Source: Sphagnum compactum (taxonomy: Eukaryota; Bryophyta; Sphagnopsida; Sphagnales). Taken from it: a stretch of DNA of 64,000 nt. The stretch covers positions 6,944,001-7,008,000 of the forward strand of contig OZ234500.1 of assembly GCA_965153455.1 (NCBI GenBank), given 5' to 3'. Positions 44,896-57,800 of the stretch are shown piece by piece (position 1 is the stretch's first letter; every line of letters begins with the position of its first letter). The position numbers and the translations under genes are program-made. A model generated the notes under the pieces. That model was given only the letters and a program-made list of their open reading frames with translations, had not been told where the DNA came from and did no database searches.

Positions 44896-46690
44896 TTTGG
44901 CTATAGCACTTTGCACTACCAATGATGACTAATGAAGACCAAATGACATAAGGTCAAAATATTAATATATTTAATTTTTATTTAAAGATATTATTTTTAA
45001 AAAATTAGTTATTAGACATTGGTAATCCATGATCATGTAGAATATGAGATTTAACTTTCACTTATTGAAATATTAACATTTTTGGCACCCATGACATCTT
45101 TTTTGGTGCCCTTCATTGTCTAAAAACAAAACTTTTTGGGAGCCTTTTCAGTGTCACCCAACATCTTTCCTATCATGCTTCCCTATGACCTCTAATTCGA
45201 AAATATATATGAAATATGAAAATTTTCGACCTTAGTGCTCACAATATCCGCTATGTATTTCTTGGTGTTTTTCAACATTGTATCCAATGCCCTCAACCCG
45301 CAACATCTAGGTGCCCCCATTGCCCAACACCAAAAAGTTCATGTCCAACTTAGCACGCTTGGTGTTTTTAGTGTGCCTTCTTTACACCCATGTTATTGTT
45401 TGTTATGATTGGTGTATATTTATTACATTATTATTAATTTTGATTTAAACCATTTAAAACATGAAAACACCAAAACAAATTACTTATTAAAACAAATGTC
45501 AATAATGTAAGTTTCAATTATAATTATAATGGAATTCCATATTATTTTATTCATAATTCTAATTTTCAATACAAATCAAAAACTACCATCATGATAAATT
45601 CAATGTTTAGTGTTTATTGGATTTATGAACATTATGAAAATTAATCAATCTCGAATCAATTGAAGCATGTACAAATAGAGTGTGGTTTAATGGTTTAGAA
45701 TATCCTAAGATATGTTGTTCTTTTCATATGAAACAAAATGTTAAAATTTAAAACATCTAAGAAAATTTGCAATCGTGATGTATAGTTAAAAAACTTTAAT
45801 TATATAAATTCATCTTTCAAAACATCCATTAAACTTCAAAATGTAATTGATGAATGAAAAATACACTTGAATGTGAATTGTGCATTTTTCAGTACCAACA
45901 TGCACAAAGGAATTTCAAGATTCTGAAAACCTCGGTGTGATACATTGTGATAATAAGTTGAAGAGCATGTGATTTATGGTTAACATGCAATTAGTTTAAC
46001 CAAAATATTAAAATTTTGGGTAAATGTAAAATTTGAAATTAAAAGCCAAACTTTACACATGTTTCAATACATAAAAAATGGAAATTTTTATAATAAATAA
46101 ATAAATAAATATTTTTAATGAACTTTTATGATTTTAAAAATCTTGCCCATTTCAATTTGCACCCAATTTACAAGCATTGTTGTATTGTTTGTAAACTAGG
46201 TCATGATTGTTTTTGCGAACTTGCTTTCCTTTTTTTACCTTCTTGTCAAGCTTTTCTGGTACCAAAATTCATTCATTATTTCATACATTTAATTCAATTA
46301 ATAACACACATTGACAAAAAATTGAAACCTTTACAACATATTAATGGGATGATTTAATAAATTTTTAATATTTTCAAGATTGTTTCAATACTTTTGATTA
46401 ATGTAGTACAAAGTCGTGTTTATCACGAACATCATTTTCACATGATGAATAAAGTTCATTCATATGCATGTTCATCCATAAATCATAATTAAATTTTTGT
46501 TCATTTTTAGTTAATTACAGAATTCACTTTTAATTTTTACCAGTTCATTCCTAATTAATTCATAATTCACTTTTAATTAACTTCTCATTCACTTCTAATT
46601 ATTTTGCAATGCACTTCTAGTTAACTTTCAATTCATTTTTAGTTCACTCTTAGTTATTTTAGTTCATTTTCAATTGACTCATAATTAACC
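42548..46690. other. Complex to AT-rich spacer, no gene recognised
   Basis: Pyrimidine tract near 42,570-42,602 and an AT microsatellite near 44.87 kb. From about 46,490 to 46,690 a loose array of TTAATTCA/TTTTAGTTCACT words recurs every 15-25 bp. ORFs in this stretch (for example 43,671-43,946 minus, 44,003-44,191 plus, 44,520-44,708 plus) show no recognisable family. Confidence 0.4.
44862..44892. repeat. (AT)n microsatellite
   Basis: About 15 uninterrupted AT units. Confidence 0.95.
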
Positions 46691-46702
46691 AAGGTTGTCA
46701 AA

Positions 46703-46743
46703 ACCAACGTGACATGCCCATTTTGTGTCGGGCGTCACGTTGG
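46703..46743. repeat. Strong hairpin, 10-bp stem plus inner 4 bp
   Basis: CCAACGTGAC (46,704-46,713) pairs exactly with GTCACGTTGG (46,734-46,743), and inside them GCCC (46,716-46,719) pairs with GGGC (46,730-46,733). It stands at the boundary between the TTAATTCA array and the kinase/RING/hAT block. Confidence 0.8.
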
Positions 46744-47631
46744 CATCCGTTACATCCGTCAAAACGGACACAGGAAAATCTTGGGTCGTACTTGGGTTGC
46801 CACCATTATAATTGGCAACCAAAAACAGATTTTAATTTCCAATCCTACAGTGACCAAAAAATTTTCATCACCATCTTTTTAGTGTGTCATTATGGCCTTG
46901 CCATTTACATGAAATTATATTTTAAGGCAAAAGAAAAAATATGGAAATTCTAATATTTCACCATGCAAAAATGTAATCTTAAAAAATCCTCTAAAAGAAA
47001 CCAAATTCCAAAATATTGCAACTCTATCATTGATCCCAAGTTTCAACACAAGCAAAATATCATCTTTCAAAAATCCTTGCATAAAAATAGACCTATTACA
47101 TGGGGGCCAAAATTTGTTAAGCTACTATATTCTATAATGAATCTAAACAAAATATCCTTGCCTTGGTAAGCAATGCCAAAAAAATAAAAAAATAAAAACA
47201 AAAGTATACAAAGTGAATGCCTTGTAAAATTTACATTAAGAAATGTTGTTTTAAATGAATTTATATTGATTCTTTTTCATTATTAATGTCTATCAATTAT
47301 GAGAGCATTTATTGGAGCAAATTATCAATGATAAGGCCAATCATCCATAATTCAAAAATTTAAAAGATAGACGGGTAATACTTATGTAAAATTGTATATG
47401 ATCATTGTATTTTATGTTTACAAGAAACCCATCATTGTTATAAAACATAGATCTAGACACAAATTTGACATGTATGAAGAAGATGGATTCACAAATCTCA
47501 AATTTGATTACACATGACAACATGATTCGCTTAAAAAATTGGGTTTTATAAACTCTGCAAGTCCAAAACATGTCATTTTTGAAAGATCATGCAAATTACA
47601 CCATATTCCATATCTGACAACTACAAATTGT

Positions 47632-49080
47632 CTATGGTTGCCTTCGATAACATTCTTCAAGTGTAGTCCAATTGTATGGAGGCCCCATCAATGTGCACAC
47701 AACGTATTGAACAATTCTTCGTGCTTCTGGATTTGGGTCATACATGTCATGGATTAGTTTCCCAAATGACATCTTGGTTGAATTGTCCACAAAATATTCT
47801 ACATCCCAATCATCACCCCATATGACATTTGCCAACCTTCGCACTTAATATGCTTTAGACCTCAAAGTTGTGGTGTGTTGTTTGGCTAATTGTCGAGGGG
47901 AATTTGTAAGTCCTAACTCGCTGTAAACAAAAAATAATTCTAGGGCAACCCACCAATGCATTTTTTTTTGTGTTGGTGGCATCTTGTTCCTTTGCAAAAT
48001 CATACAATGATGGCGTCACCTCTTGCAAGCGCCCGGTTTCACCCCAATCACACACACCTATGTACATAGCATTTGGTTTGTCTATCGAAAGATGCAACAT
48101 AATGTTGTTCTTGGACAAGTTGTTGTGCAAAATTCCACAATGATGTACTATATTCATAATGTTTATGAATGCCCATGCTAATTTCACACAATTTCACCTA
48201 AAGGCGACAAGTTGTGTTCACCTTTCCATACTTGGCCCACTTTGCCACAATAAGGTACGATTATCAATAATGGGGGAGCACTTCGTGTTGTAATCCAACA
48301 TTTCTCGAAAAGTTCCCCCATTCCACCATAATGTATATGCCTCCATGGTCTTTGTGTGGATGGCAAAGAATTTGATGACATTTGGATGTTTGCATGGGCA
48401 TGCCAACGCTTCCACTGATCGTTGCTTATGTGTTTTTCGCTTGTCATCAGTCTTCGGTGTCTTCCTTGCCAATTCGATCATGTTTGGGATGCGATCAAAT
48501 TTTTCAATTTGCACCTTGCACACCACACCATAACCACCTTGAGTGTTTCCACTCGACAAACAGGAGCACATTTGCAATGCTTGGAATTCATAACACACCA
48601 CAACTTTTGAAGGTTTTAAGTGCCTTTTTCCATCCATGGTGCAAGCTTCACCTTTTTTTTTTACCAATTCTTCGAAAATTTGGCCCACCATGAAATTTTC
48701 TCCCAAAAGCTTACCACTTCCGTGGTCCAAAGCATTTTGACCATTTGTGGATAAAAGACATCAAACCATTGCAACAAGTTTGTGGCTAAATCCAAAATTT
48801 TACATTCAAACTATTTCGGAAACCCTTCAAAAATTTGAAGCTTGATGTTTTGTGAAGATCTGTTTAGTTTAGCCAAAAACTTATGCTCTATGACTTGCTT
48901 ATACTTCTCTAGGTTAGTTCCTTGCTTGCTCACAAAAGCACCATTGAGATATGCCATTGTGTGCTCCATAAAAAATGTCATGACAATTTCCTAGAATTGT
49001 TGTGTGGCGATTTGTTTAGGATCATTGTCTTCAAGCTTTTGACACTTTCGGGTTTGCGTCAATGAAGTGTTCTCCTTGCG
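47632..49080 (-). pseudogene. Protein kinase relic
   Basis: Decayed Ser/Thr-type protein kinase, read from about 49,080 down to 47,632. An N-terminal helical region (MEHTMAYLNGAFVSKQG, NLEKYKQVIEHKFLAKL) precedes the kinase domain. In the 48,730-48,218 frame are the Gly-rich loop GGYGVVCKV (residues 65-73), a candidate ATP-binding Lys (K90, ELARKTP) and a helix-C Glu (E108). In the 48,187-47,855 frame are the catalytic loop HNNLSKNNIML (residues 21-31) and DWG in place of DFG (D47). The catalytic Asp is Asn23. A C-lobe end follows at 47,844-47,632 (YVVCTLMGPPYNWTTLEE). Several stops and frameshifts separate the pieces. Same strand as the RING and hAT relics. Confidence 0.8.
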
Positions 49081-49528
49081 GACATTTCTACAGCCCCTTG
49101 TTTGTGCATGGTTAAGGGTGGGCTGCTCAAAGGTCTAGGGGGGGTAAGTACTAGATGATGTGTGGGATAATTTTTTTCGAGGGTTTTGGTTAGATTGACC
49201 ACCTGATGGTTATTCGTTCGACAGTGGTCTGTTCGATGGTTGTCTACTCGACTGTCCATTTGATGACATCCTTCAAATTTTGGATGACAAAAAACCAAAA
49301 GTCTTTCCAAGAGTCTCAAAAAGTCAAGGTTCAATGTGGTCTAAAATATTCACAAAATGTGAAAAAGATAGCCCTTCACCAAGGACTTGATCACTTCAAC
49401 TCGCCCAAGGTTCCACACAATGGTTGTAAAGGGGCAACCAAAGACACAAAACCCAAATGAGAACAAGGTGTTCAAAATGAATCATGGATTGCATTCTAAA
49501 ACTCATATACCTTCAAAAACCTCTTCAA
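49081..49528. other. Sequence upstream of the kinase relic
   Basis: A minus-strand ORF (49,059-49,334) rich in His, Asn and Pro could be upstream coding remnant or chance. No domain is seen. Confidence 0.3.
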
Positions 49529-49830
49529 AATTTGGTCGCCATCGGACGACTAAGACAAATTTGGTCACCATCTGATTGTTCCCATATGGTAACCGAATTT
49601 GCCAGCATATCCATATGTGGTGACCAAATACATAGCCAGAGTCCAATGGCGATTGAATTTAATCAGTGTTATTGGATGGCGACTAAATTTAATCGGTGTT
49701 ATTGGATGGCGATTGAATTTAATTAGTGTTATTGGATGGTGACTGAATTTGGTTGCCACGTGACTATTGCGATCGAAAGGTTTTTGGTTACCATAGTCGC
49801 ATGGTGACTAAAAACCTTTCAGTCACCACA
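49529..49830. repeat. TGGCGACC/GGTCGCCA repeat cluster 1, with 30-bp tandem array
   Basis: Variants of TGGTGACCAAA and TTTGGTCGCCA occur on both strands. In the middle a 30-bp unit (GAYTRAATTTAATYRGTGTT ATTGGATGGC) repeats exactly in phase at 49,651, 49,681 and 49,711, with a partial fourth unit at 49,741. The cluster ends in a long imperfect palindrome (GGTTTTTGGTTACC...GGTGACTAAAAACC). Same theme at 53,330 and 58,185. Confidence 0.85.
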
Positions 49831-50735
49831 ATGTCTTTCCCCTCCCCCCACCCCCCCTTTTTTTCTGTTCTTCACTTCCCCCCCTTGAAATGCTTTTAGT
49901 TGCCATCTTGTGTGATCCCCCCATCAAAAAATGGGGTTACTAATGGGAACCCATTGGGAACTTGAATGCAACTTGTTGCAAACAAATGGAAAAATAGAAA
50001 ACAATATTTCCTTGCTAGGAGCAAAATTTGATGTAATTTTGTAACACACCTAAATAACTTGGGCTACGCGCTACTATGCACTACCATGGACGATAAACTT
50101 CTACACACATTTGGAATTGTACAACAAAATTACAATAAATAGAAAATAAAGAAAGATTTTTCAAAATTTTCAAAATGAAATGTGTTTTCTTCTCTCACAT
50201 TATACACAAAAAAATGAAAAGAAAGATCATAAGTGTTGTAAAAAAAAAAACCATAACAAGCTTCCAATAGAAAGAAAATAAAGAAATTTCAAAAGATGCA
50301 TGCAATAAGAATAAAAAAAACAAGAAATCCAAAAGGTTCCAACCATATAAGAGGTTATTGTATAAAGATATCATTATAGTAGTTATCTAACAAATTTTGA
50401 GTCAGAATAATTCATTTTAGCATATTATGGAAATGAACATGGTAGGACGACACACTATGGGAGCCAATTGTCATCCTACTTAAACCATCTCCAATGAAAA
50501 TTCATTGTCATTAAAATTGCAATTATATGTTTTCCATTCATTCCAATCACATTGTCATCAATGAGGTTCAATATGTAACTAGGTTCAACTAGGATTATAT
50601 TAATTGTGATAAACTTTTAGGGGAAACAACTTGTTTACCCATATTGTTGTATAAATATCGATTTTGTACAATATTGAAGCTATTCTACAATGTACATATG
50701 TTGCATCCAATGGCACATTCCACCTCACCCTACTG
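49831..50735. other. Spacer, nothing recognised
   Basis: A C-rich/T-rich patch at 49,845-49,885, then AT-rich sequence without coding character. Confidence 0.5.
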
Positions 50736-52030
50736 CTATGATTTATTATTTCCTCTAACTACTACTTTCCCCAATATTAATACAACGTTGTTGATTAGCA
50801 CAATTTCTAGCCCAATGGGTTCCCCATTCAAAATTACGTCTAACCCAGGAAGATTATTTATTTCATTGAGCATTTCAATCGTGTGAAGAAATATTGCAGT
50901 TAATAATGCAAAAGTAACATCATTTTTCAAATGCAACCCTTCGCTAGTTTCCTCCAATGTCAAGTTGGTTTGGTCTTCAGCCTAAAGATCACTTATGGTG
51001 AACCCCCACCCGATCTCCTCCCCCATCATGTTGTACCAGGCATGTTCTGAATTCAAACCGTATTCAAATTTGTTGGTTCTTGGGTTATACCACCCCCGAA
51101 ACATTTGATAAAACTAATGGCATTATGTATCGATTGTTGACAGGTACAACAATTACATGTTTTCTGAATCATGGATTCATCATATTGATTCCCCCATGTA
51201 ATAATAGACATGCCAACATTCCAAATCCATTTCATGTTTATGCCCCATGCTTGTGGCCTATTGGGTGTGTTAAACATATTGTACTCCCAATGTTGTGGCA
51301 TGGTCGCTCGAAGTTCGAATTGTTCGTATAGGCGTCAATGAAATGGGGCCCTACATTGTGGACATCTCCTCCTTGCCACTATTAAAGTGATTAGGCATTG
51401 TGGATGGTACATGCGTTGGCAAGTGCCCAAAATCCATGCTCCTTTTGATCCAAAGGGAGAGCAACAAATAAGGCATAATCTTCCATTTTGCATTAAAGGT
51501 TGAGGTGTGGGCCACAATAATTCCCTTGTTTTTTCTGACATGGTGGTGAAATATTCCCAATCGAGCTTAGGATGCATTGCCCGATCAATATTTACATTCT
51601 TTGCCATCTTGGGTAAATTGTCAAGAAACATCTCGGATATCTTGGGCTAAATGTCAAACTATGTGATTGGAACCTCCCATCTTCACAGTATTCTGCTTGC
51701 ATTTTTACGAGCTTTTCTTCCATTTGCATAGCTCGAAATGTTGCCAAAAGACATGCAAACATGTGGTTCAAATTTTGTTTAGTCGCCTTCACAAACGTTT
51801 CAGCATCTTTTCGATACTGTTCCTTCATATCAATCAATGTTTAATAGTAGCATTCAATGTCTTCCATGGAATTTAGGCATTCATTTTCTGCCTCAATGGC
51901 CCTTATGAGTGCCTCTTGCAACACCTATTGTTGAATAGCAGCATCTTGTTTTAGCACACTTTGTTTGGCATGCAGCCAATTCTTCATGTAATGCATCATG
52001 TTGTAATGTCACCTCCCAAAGTTATCTTTG
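50736..52030 (-). pseudogene. Coiled-coil / RING-H2 protein relic
   Basis: Minus-strand coding relic. From about 52,000 it reads a long charged helix likely to form a coiled coil (IRAIEAENECLNSMEDIE, then MKEQYRKDAETFVKATKQN and FRAMQMEEKLVKMQAEY). In the 51,631-51,335 frame a RING-type zinc finger follows: C53, C56, C71, H76, C79, C90, C93, with Arg73 (51,413-51,415) where the fourth ligand His is expected. After the RING the reading continues with MPQHWEYNMFNTPNRPQAWG and a final acidic helix (LTEETSEGL-like, 50,963 onward). RING proteins are usually E3 ubiquitin ligases. Stops and shifts at about 51,840 and 51,340 break the frame. The family beyond RING is not named. Confidence 0.75.
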
Positions 52031-53329
52031 CATTACGCCCATTTCCCCTCACAACACCTCCAAAACATATTTTTGCAATGTCGACTCATCTTGTGGAGGA
52101 CAATATGCTAGCATCCTATGACAATCGCCCTTGATCATTTTAAATGGCAAGTAAAATGCCATCTGAACCACAACATCCAACTATGTTACATCCATGGGGT
52201 TGTCCATGTTCAATGGTGATTGAGGGGGATTTTGTTCCCAAGGGCATTAAACAATTTAGTCGTTCATCACAAGATCCAGATCTTGAGTACAAAAATTATT
52301 CGATGTTATTGTTTCAAGAACAACTGGTATTGGTGGTATTGGTTGAAAAGAAAAAAGGGGAGTGACAAGGGTAGATTAGGGAGGAATCTGGGGTCTCCTT
52401 GTAAGAACTAGAGGAATTGTTGTAGGAGGGCGAGTTTCTGGAGGAGCCAATGGATTTGCTGATGCAAATCTATTCAGTTAATATGACGGCACATTGTCGG
52501 CTCAGTTCCTTGGAATGGTCCTCCACTTGACTTGAACCCCAAGCACCACCTCCACATAAACCATCGTGCCATAGTCAAAGGCACCTGGTTTTTGAGAAAA
52601 AAATGGTTCCCCGTCATGGCCATGTAAACCTTCAACATGTGTGCCTTCATGTGTTCATCCAGGCAACTTGTATACTAGGTGTAATTATTTTTCCTGTGGG
52701 TCTCATGCCTAGAAAATGGCCACTTTTTGTCAATATGGCACCATCATACATAGGAAGAACAGTATGTGTACGACCAAAGCTAGGGAAGGTTTTGCCATCC
52801 AGCATTTGGTACAATAGTTGGGTTTTCAAATACTTCAAGTTTTTGCCTCATGTTGTATTCCTTTCACACCATGGCCCCTAACCACTTTCCTTCAATCCGC
52901 ATCGTCCACCATCGTATTCACCGTCCGTTAATAAATAGGTAAATGTAAATTAGGGCTAAAGAAAAATTAAGGTTAAGGGTGGGGTAAATTAAGAATAAGT
53001 TCAAAATATAATGTATAATAATCAGTATGGGGGTCCTCCAAAAGGTTCAGCATTCAAGTCTAGCACACAATTATTTTCACAATTGGCGTCGTGAACTTAA
53101 AAGCCTTTCGAAGGACTCCCATTTTTTTCCAAGTGTATGGCACTGATTACTTGGAACAAACAGAGTCCATGTGTAGGGAACAAAGTACAAAAGATGAAAA
53201 AAATGTGGGTTTTATAATGGACCCACACATCCCAAAGCCCCAAGACCAAGCTCAGGCCTATTTCGGTTGCCTTTGGTTGCCATCATATGCATGATATGGT
53301 GCTAGGCCTAGTCCAAGGGCCCATATTTG
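52031..53329. other. Possible N-terminal remainder of the RING relic, undecided
   Basis: Open stretches exist on both strands (52,144-52,365 and 52,603-52,881 plus; 52,647-52,838 minus, which reads QMLDGKTFPSFGRTHTVLP). The minus reading would lie upstream of the RING relic on the same strand, but no motif decides which strand was coding. Confidence 0.3.
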
Positions 53330-53735
53330 TTGGTGATCGAAAATTTTTGGTTGCCATCCAATAGCCTATAGGCATCATAGACGTAGGGCCATTGGATGGC
53401 AATTGAAAAGTGGTTTGGTCACCACTGGACTATTGTATTGTTGGCAATCGAAACATGTTTGGTCACCATTAGTCGGCTAGTTTTGGTCACCTTTACTTGC
53501 CAAATGGACAGTCAGCCAGTTGGTAATCAAAAAATTTTAATCACCTTCAAACTTGAAAAATGGTAACCAAATTTTTTTGGTTGCCAACAACTATCCACAC
53601 ATCTAATTGGTGACCGAAAAAAATTTGGTTGCCATTCGACAACCTTGCGACAACCATGTGTGGTTGGTACATGGGAATGTTGTTGGATGGCAACTAAATT
53701 TTTTGGTCGCCAAATTTTTTGGGTGACCCTAGTTT
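53330..53735. repeat. TGGCGACC/GGTCGCCA repeat cluster 2
   Basis: At least a dozen variants of GGCAACC/GGTTGCC, GGTGACC/GGTCACC and GGTCGCC, mostly arranged as inverted pairs around an A/T core (for example TGGTAACCAAATTTTTTTGG followed by TTGCCA). The cluster separates the RING relic from the hAT relic. Confidence 0.85.
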
Positions 53736-53755
53736 TGGGGTACACCTAATTTAAC

Positions 53756-54308
53756 ATGTATAAAGAGGTTCAGATTCTATTTTTTCCTCCCTTTCTTTTC
53801 GACGTGTATGGCTTTAGTTGTTTTGGACAATTGGTGCGCAACACTTTAAAGGAAGGGGGGAGGGGACTCCATGGACTTCTTTTTGCTATTTTTGTGATTC
53901 CAACTTTCTTTGCAAAACAAAATATGTTGAGCAATCAAGTTGAAGAAGAAATAATTGAGCAATCTACTGATTAGAATGATCACACCATCATGACTTGGTC
54001 TATGAGGGGCCAGTTGTCATATATTTCCGAAGCCAAAAAGGCCAATATCACGTGGATATTTCTTGATTACAGGAAAATTTATTGTAAGGACATACCATTG
54101 ACATTATGTGTTAGAATTGAACATGTAATGGATAGGGAGAATGTGTTCAAAGCTTAAGATCACAATGGCACCAATGTCAAATATCTTCCATGTGTGTTCA
54201 AAAGAGTCTATGTTTTGGATGTTTCCAATTTGCTTGAATACTTGTTGTATGAAGACATCCCAATAGAGTTTCATGTTTACGACACACATGACTATTTTGA
54301 CAAATAGA
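53756..54308 (+). pseudogene. Unrecognised coding relic on the plus strand
   Basis: One plus-strand frame stays open from 53,756 to TAG 54,306-54,308 except for a TAG at 53,972-53,974 and a TAA at about 54,155. That is about 184 codons of varied, gene-like composition (ITWIFLDYRKIYCKDIPLTL, then LPCVFKRVYVLDVSNLLEYL and IEFHVYDTHDYFDK). It is opposite in direction to the hAT transposase and sits between repeat cluster 2 and the transposase 3' end. It may be a second element-encoded protein or a captured gene. The family is not recognised. Confidence 0.5.
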
Positions 54309-54830
54309 ACATTTGTTAATTTTCAATTGAATTCATAAATAAAAAAGTAACAAACATCTTTGCCACTTCATGAATTTTTAAAAACTCATGGAAATACCAT
54401 TTTGATAGTGTATTATCAAGGTTTCATCTTTTGATAGATATTGCAAGTGATTTAGTTTGAATAAATAAAAAATATATTTTTTGTAATTTCCCATTCTTTT
54501 TTTATTACAATAATTATAGTTAAATGCTCCTTTCTTTTTGCCCTACGGATCATTTTGAGTGCCCTTGGAGTTGAAAGTTTTTAATTTGAATTATGGATAT
54601 GAAATTATCTTATATGAAATACACCAATTTCAAAAAAAGGTCCAAAACCATATGTTTACAATTTTATTACTAAAAAAATATACAGTTGGAAGAAAATATG
54701 TTTATGCAACCATGTGGATTAGCATATAATGTTCAACTTATGTGTAAGAATTGTAAAATGCCAAACGCCTATGATTGTGAAGCCCTTGTGATTCATGACC
54801 CAGGAGGATAATTAATGGTAGAACTTGGAT
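54309..54830. other. AT-rich spacer
   Basis: No feature seen. Confidence 0.5.
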
Positions 54831-57800
54831 GTTGGGGTCAAGGCTCATGGTAGTCACTTTCATTTGGGGCCTCAATTGCTTCATCAAGAATGCCGGTGTC
54901 ATTATCATCATCATCATTGTTGCGCCCCTCTTCTACTTTTGAAGTGTTCGTCCCATGCAAGGTTGTGATGATATTTCAACCTGAATGTTTTATCATAGTT
55001 TGTTTGGTGGGGTGTCATCCTTCAATATCCAAAATTCCATCATATGTGTGTGGTCGTTCATAATTATGTTCACCTACAAAAGCAATTGTTGTTTGAACAG
55101 TAGACCTCTTCCCTCGAGTAATTCGATGTGTGAATGAGTCTTCAATAGGTGGCAGAAGATGATTCATGGAAGCTGCCATAACAATTAATCTTGACCCCAC
55201 TAGAATTTGGGGTATCAAGGGTTTTGGATGTTGTAAGTACTGGCTAATTCGTGCATGGTCAGAATCTGAATCACCTTCTATTGACTTCTTTGATCTTATA
55301 GCTTAAGACTTGAAGGATTTGGATCCACAACTTGCGATGCAATTGTGTTAGTGATTGTATGCGGGCCCACACTTGGTCCCCAATGTCATCAACTACAATA
55401 TTGGGAGGATTGACAAGTGGGTCTATTTGTATGTTTGAAATGTTATTTAATGTTTGTTGTGTGTTTGGTTTCAGAATGATGATTTGAACTGGGTGTATAC
55501 GTGCTAATTGGGGGGTCCACTTTCATGGAACTCATTGATTGCATGGACATGTCTTGACTTGGGGTCATTGGAGCATGTATAGCCTGGGGGGGGGGGGGGG
55601 GGTGCATCAAACACTTGAACATCATTGTCTAATAATGGCATGTTTGGATTTGCATCGCCATTGTCAGACCCTTGAACTTGCTAAACTGTCAAATCAAACA
55701 ACATTCTTGAAAATGGAATTTCGTCATCACGAGGGAATTCAAAGGGGTCATGTTTGACTTCATTTTCATCCGGCTTATTTAACGTTGGGGGGTCTTTGTC
55801 CAATGAGTCGTTTTCATTTGCACTTTCATCAACATTGGACATCTAATCTTCAGACAACATATTCTTCTAGTACCATGCCATGGGGTTGGTGTCAAGTCAT
55901 TATCGCAAAAGCTTGCTATTAATGTATATGTACACTAAGTCCTCCGTTCAACTTGATGTTAATTGACTTTGCACTTTGCTATGGACAAATGAATATGAAC
56001 TTTGATTCCGTTCCCATAATGATGCGGAACACATTTGTGCCAAAATGCGATGGGCAATGGGTGCAAATGTGCGTCCATTAGCTCTAATAAAATCCCACCA
56101 CTTGTGTGGGAGCAAGTCTAGGTCCTTCACTGGAGGGTGTCAAAAAATGACCTTGACTTTCCACAAAATTTGCAAAATCTTTTAAAGTTAGGGCATAGGT
56201 GGTTGGGGTATGAACTATTTTTCACAAAATTTTGTTTAAAGCCTCCTTTGCATCTGCATCATCATGTAGGCAAACTTCACCCAACAAGTATGGATTGAGA
56301 AAGGCCCTTGCATAATGTAAGTCGATTGTTAACATCTTCCACCTCTAGTGAAATTGATCTTCAATCACATCTACAAGGTCTGATGGTAATTCAAATGGAG
56401 GATCTCATGAGGATAAAACATGTTGCTCTAATGTTTTCATGATAACCACACACTCCCCATGCAAGGTTGTTTGCCATCAAATGCCCTCAATGACACTAAG
56501 ACCAGTTCCACCATGTGTACAAAGTTAGCATAAGTATCCCAAAATTCGTCCCTCCTTATGTTGGCTCAAACAACTCTCACCTTAATGAGCGACTTCTGAC
56601 AATGATTGCCATGTAATGAGTTGACAAAAGTTGTCCAATTAGGATCAACAACAGTTTGCTCAATGGCAGGTTTAAGCTTGAAAAACCTTTCAACCATTAA
56701 AAAATTGGTTGCAAATTGTGTTTCAGTGGGGTTGAGCAACAATAGGTTGGTCTCATAATGGTGAAAGATTGTTAATGGCACATGGTGTTTTCATATGAAA
56801 AAACAACAATTTCACCTTTTTCACAATTCATTTCACTCATGTTGCTTTTCCCTAATCTTCCAATAGCAAGTCCAAATAATGAGCAACATGACCTTGAAAA
56901 TAAAGACTTGGAGAACAACATATTAGAAGGTTAGTTGCACTTTTCATGTTCAAAACATTGTTTGTACAAATTTGTACAATGTTGTCGACTCCAATGGTTT
57001 TGATGTATCCACCCAATGCATTACATATGTAATAGGCATCTTTTTGTTCCCCAATTGTGTCAATGGAACCTATGAATACATCGCCATTTGAACAAGAAAA
57101 CATTACATTCAACAATGGATGTTATGTAACGTTGTCCCAACCATAGAACAAATGGTTGCTCCATATTTGTGAATCATATTTTGTGTCTTTTCGGTTACTT
57201 GTTTAAACACATCCACCTTGGATTGCTTTAACAAATCTATGCACAATCCATGGTATGACGGGGGTTTGTAGTAGGTTTGAAATTCAGAGGTTGCTTTCAT
57301 AGCTTCTATGAATATCGAATGTCACACAACATTGAAGGGGATGTTCGCTTCATAAAAGAAAGTTGCTCACTTCTTGTCCAAATCCTGTTTTTCGGCTAAA
57401 TTCAATCCTTCAGGCAATGAAATTTGTCGAAAGGCTTGAGTGTTGTTATTTGTGGACCTATTAGGACCCTTTATGTTGTTTGTAAGGGGGGTGAAAGTTT
57501 GAGCCCCTTCCATTTGAAACATCAAAACAAATTCTCCTTCCATTCAAGGATTTAGTGTTTCCATGGCCACATCCTCTATTCACCCATCCGGGCTAGTACT
57601 TCCATGTCATTTAGTGGTGGAAGGACAAGTCCACCACATTGGGCAAATAGTGCCTTCACCCGTGGATGTGCCCTTGAACACATTGCAACTCTAGTTCGCC
57701 CATTGCCATCACATCGATAGCCCAAATGGAAGAACATTCTATCCTTGCAGTACGAAATAACATTTCCATAAAACTTGCATTCCACCTTCCTTAACTTGTC

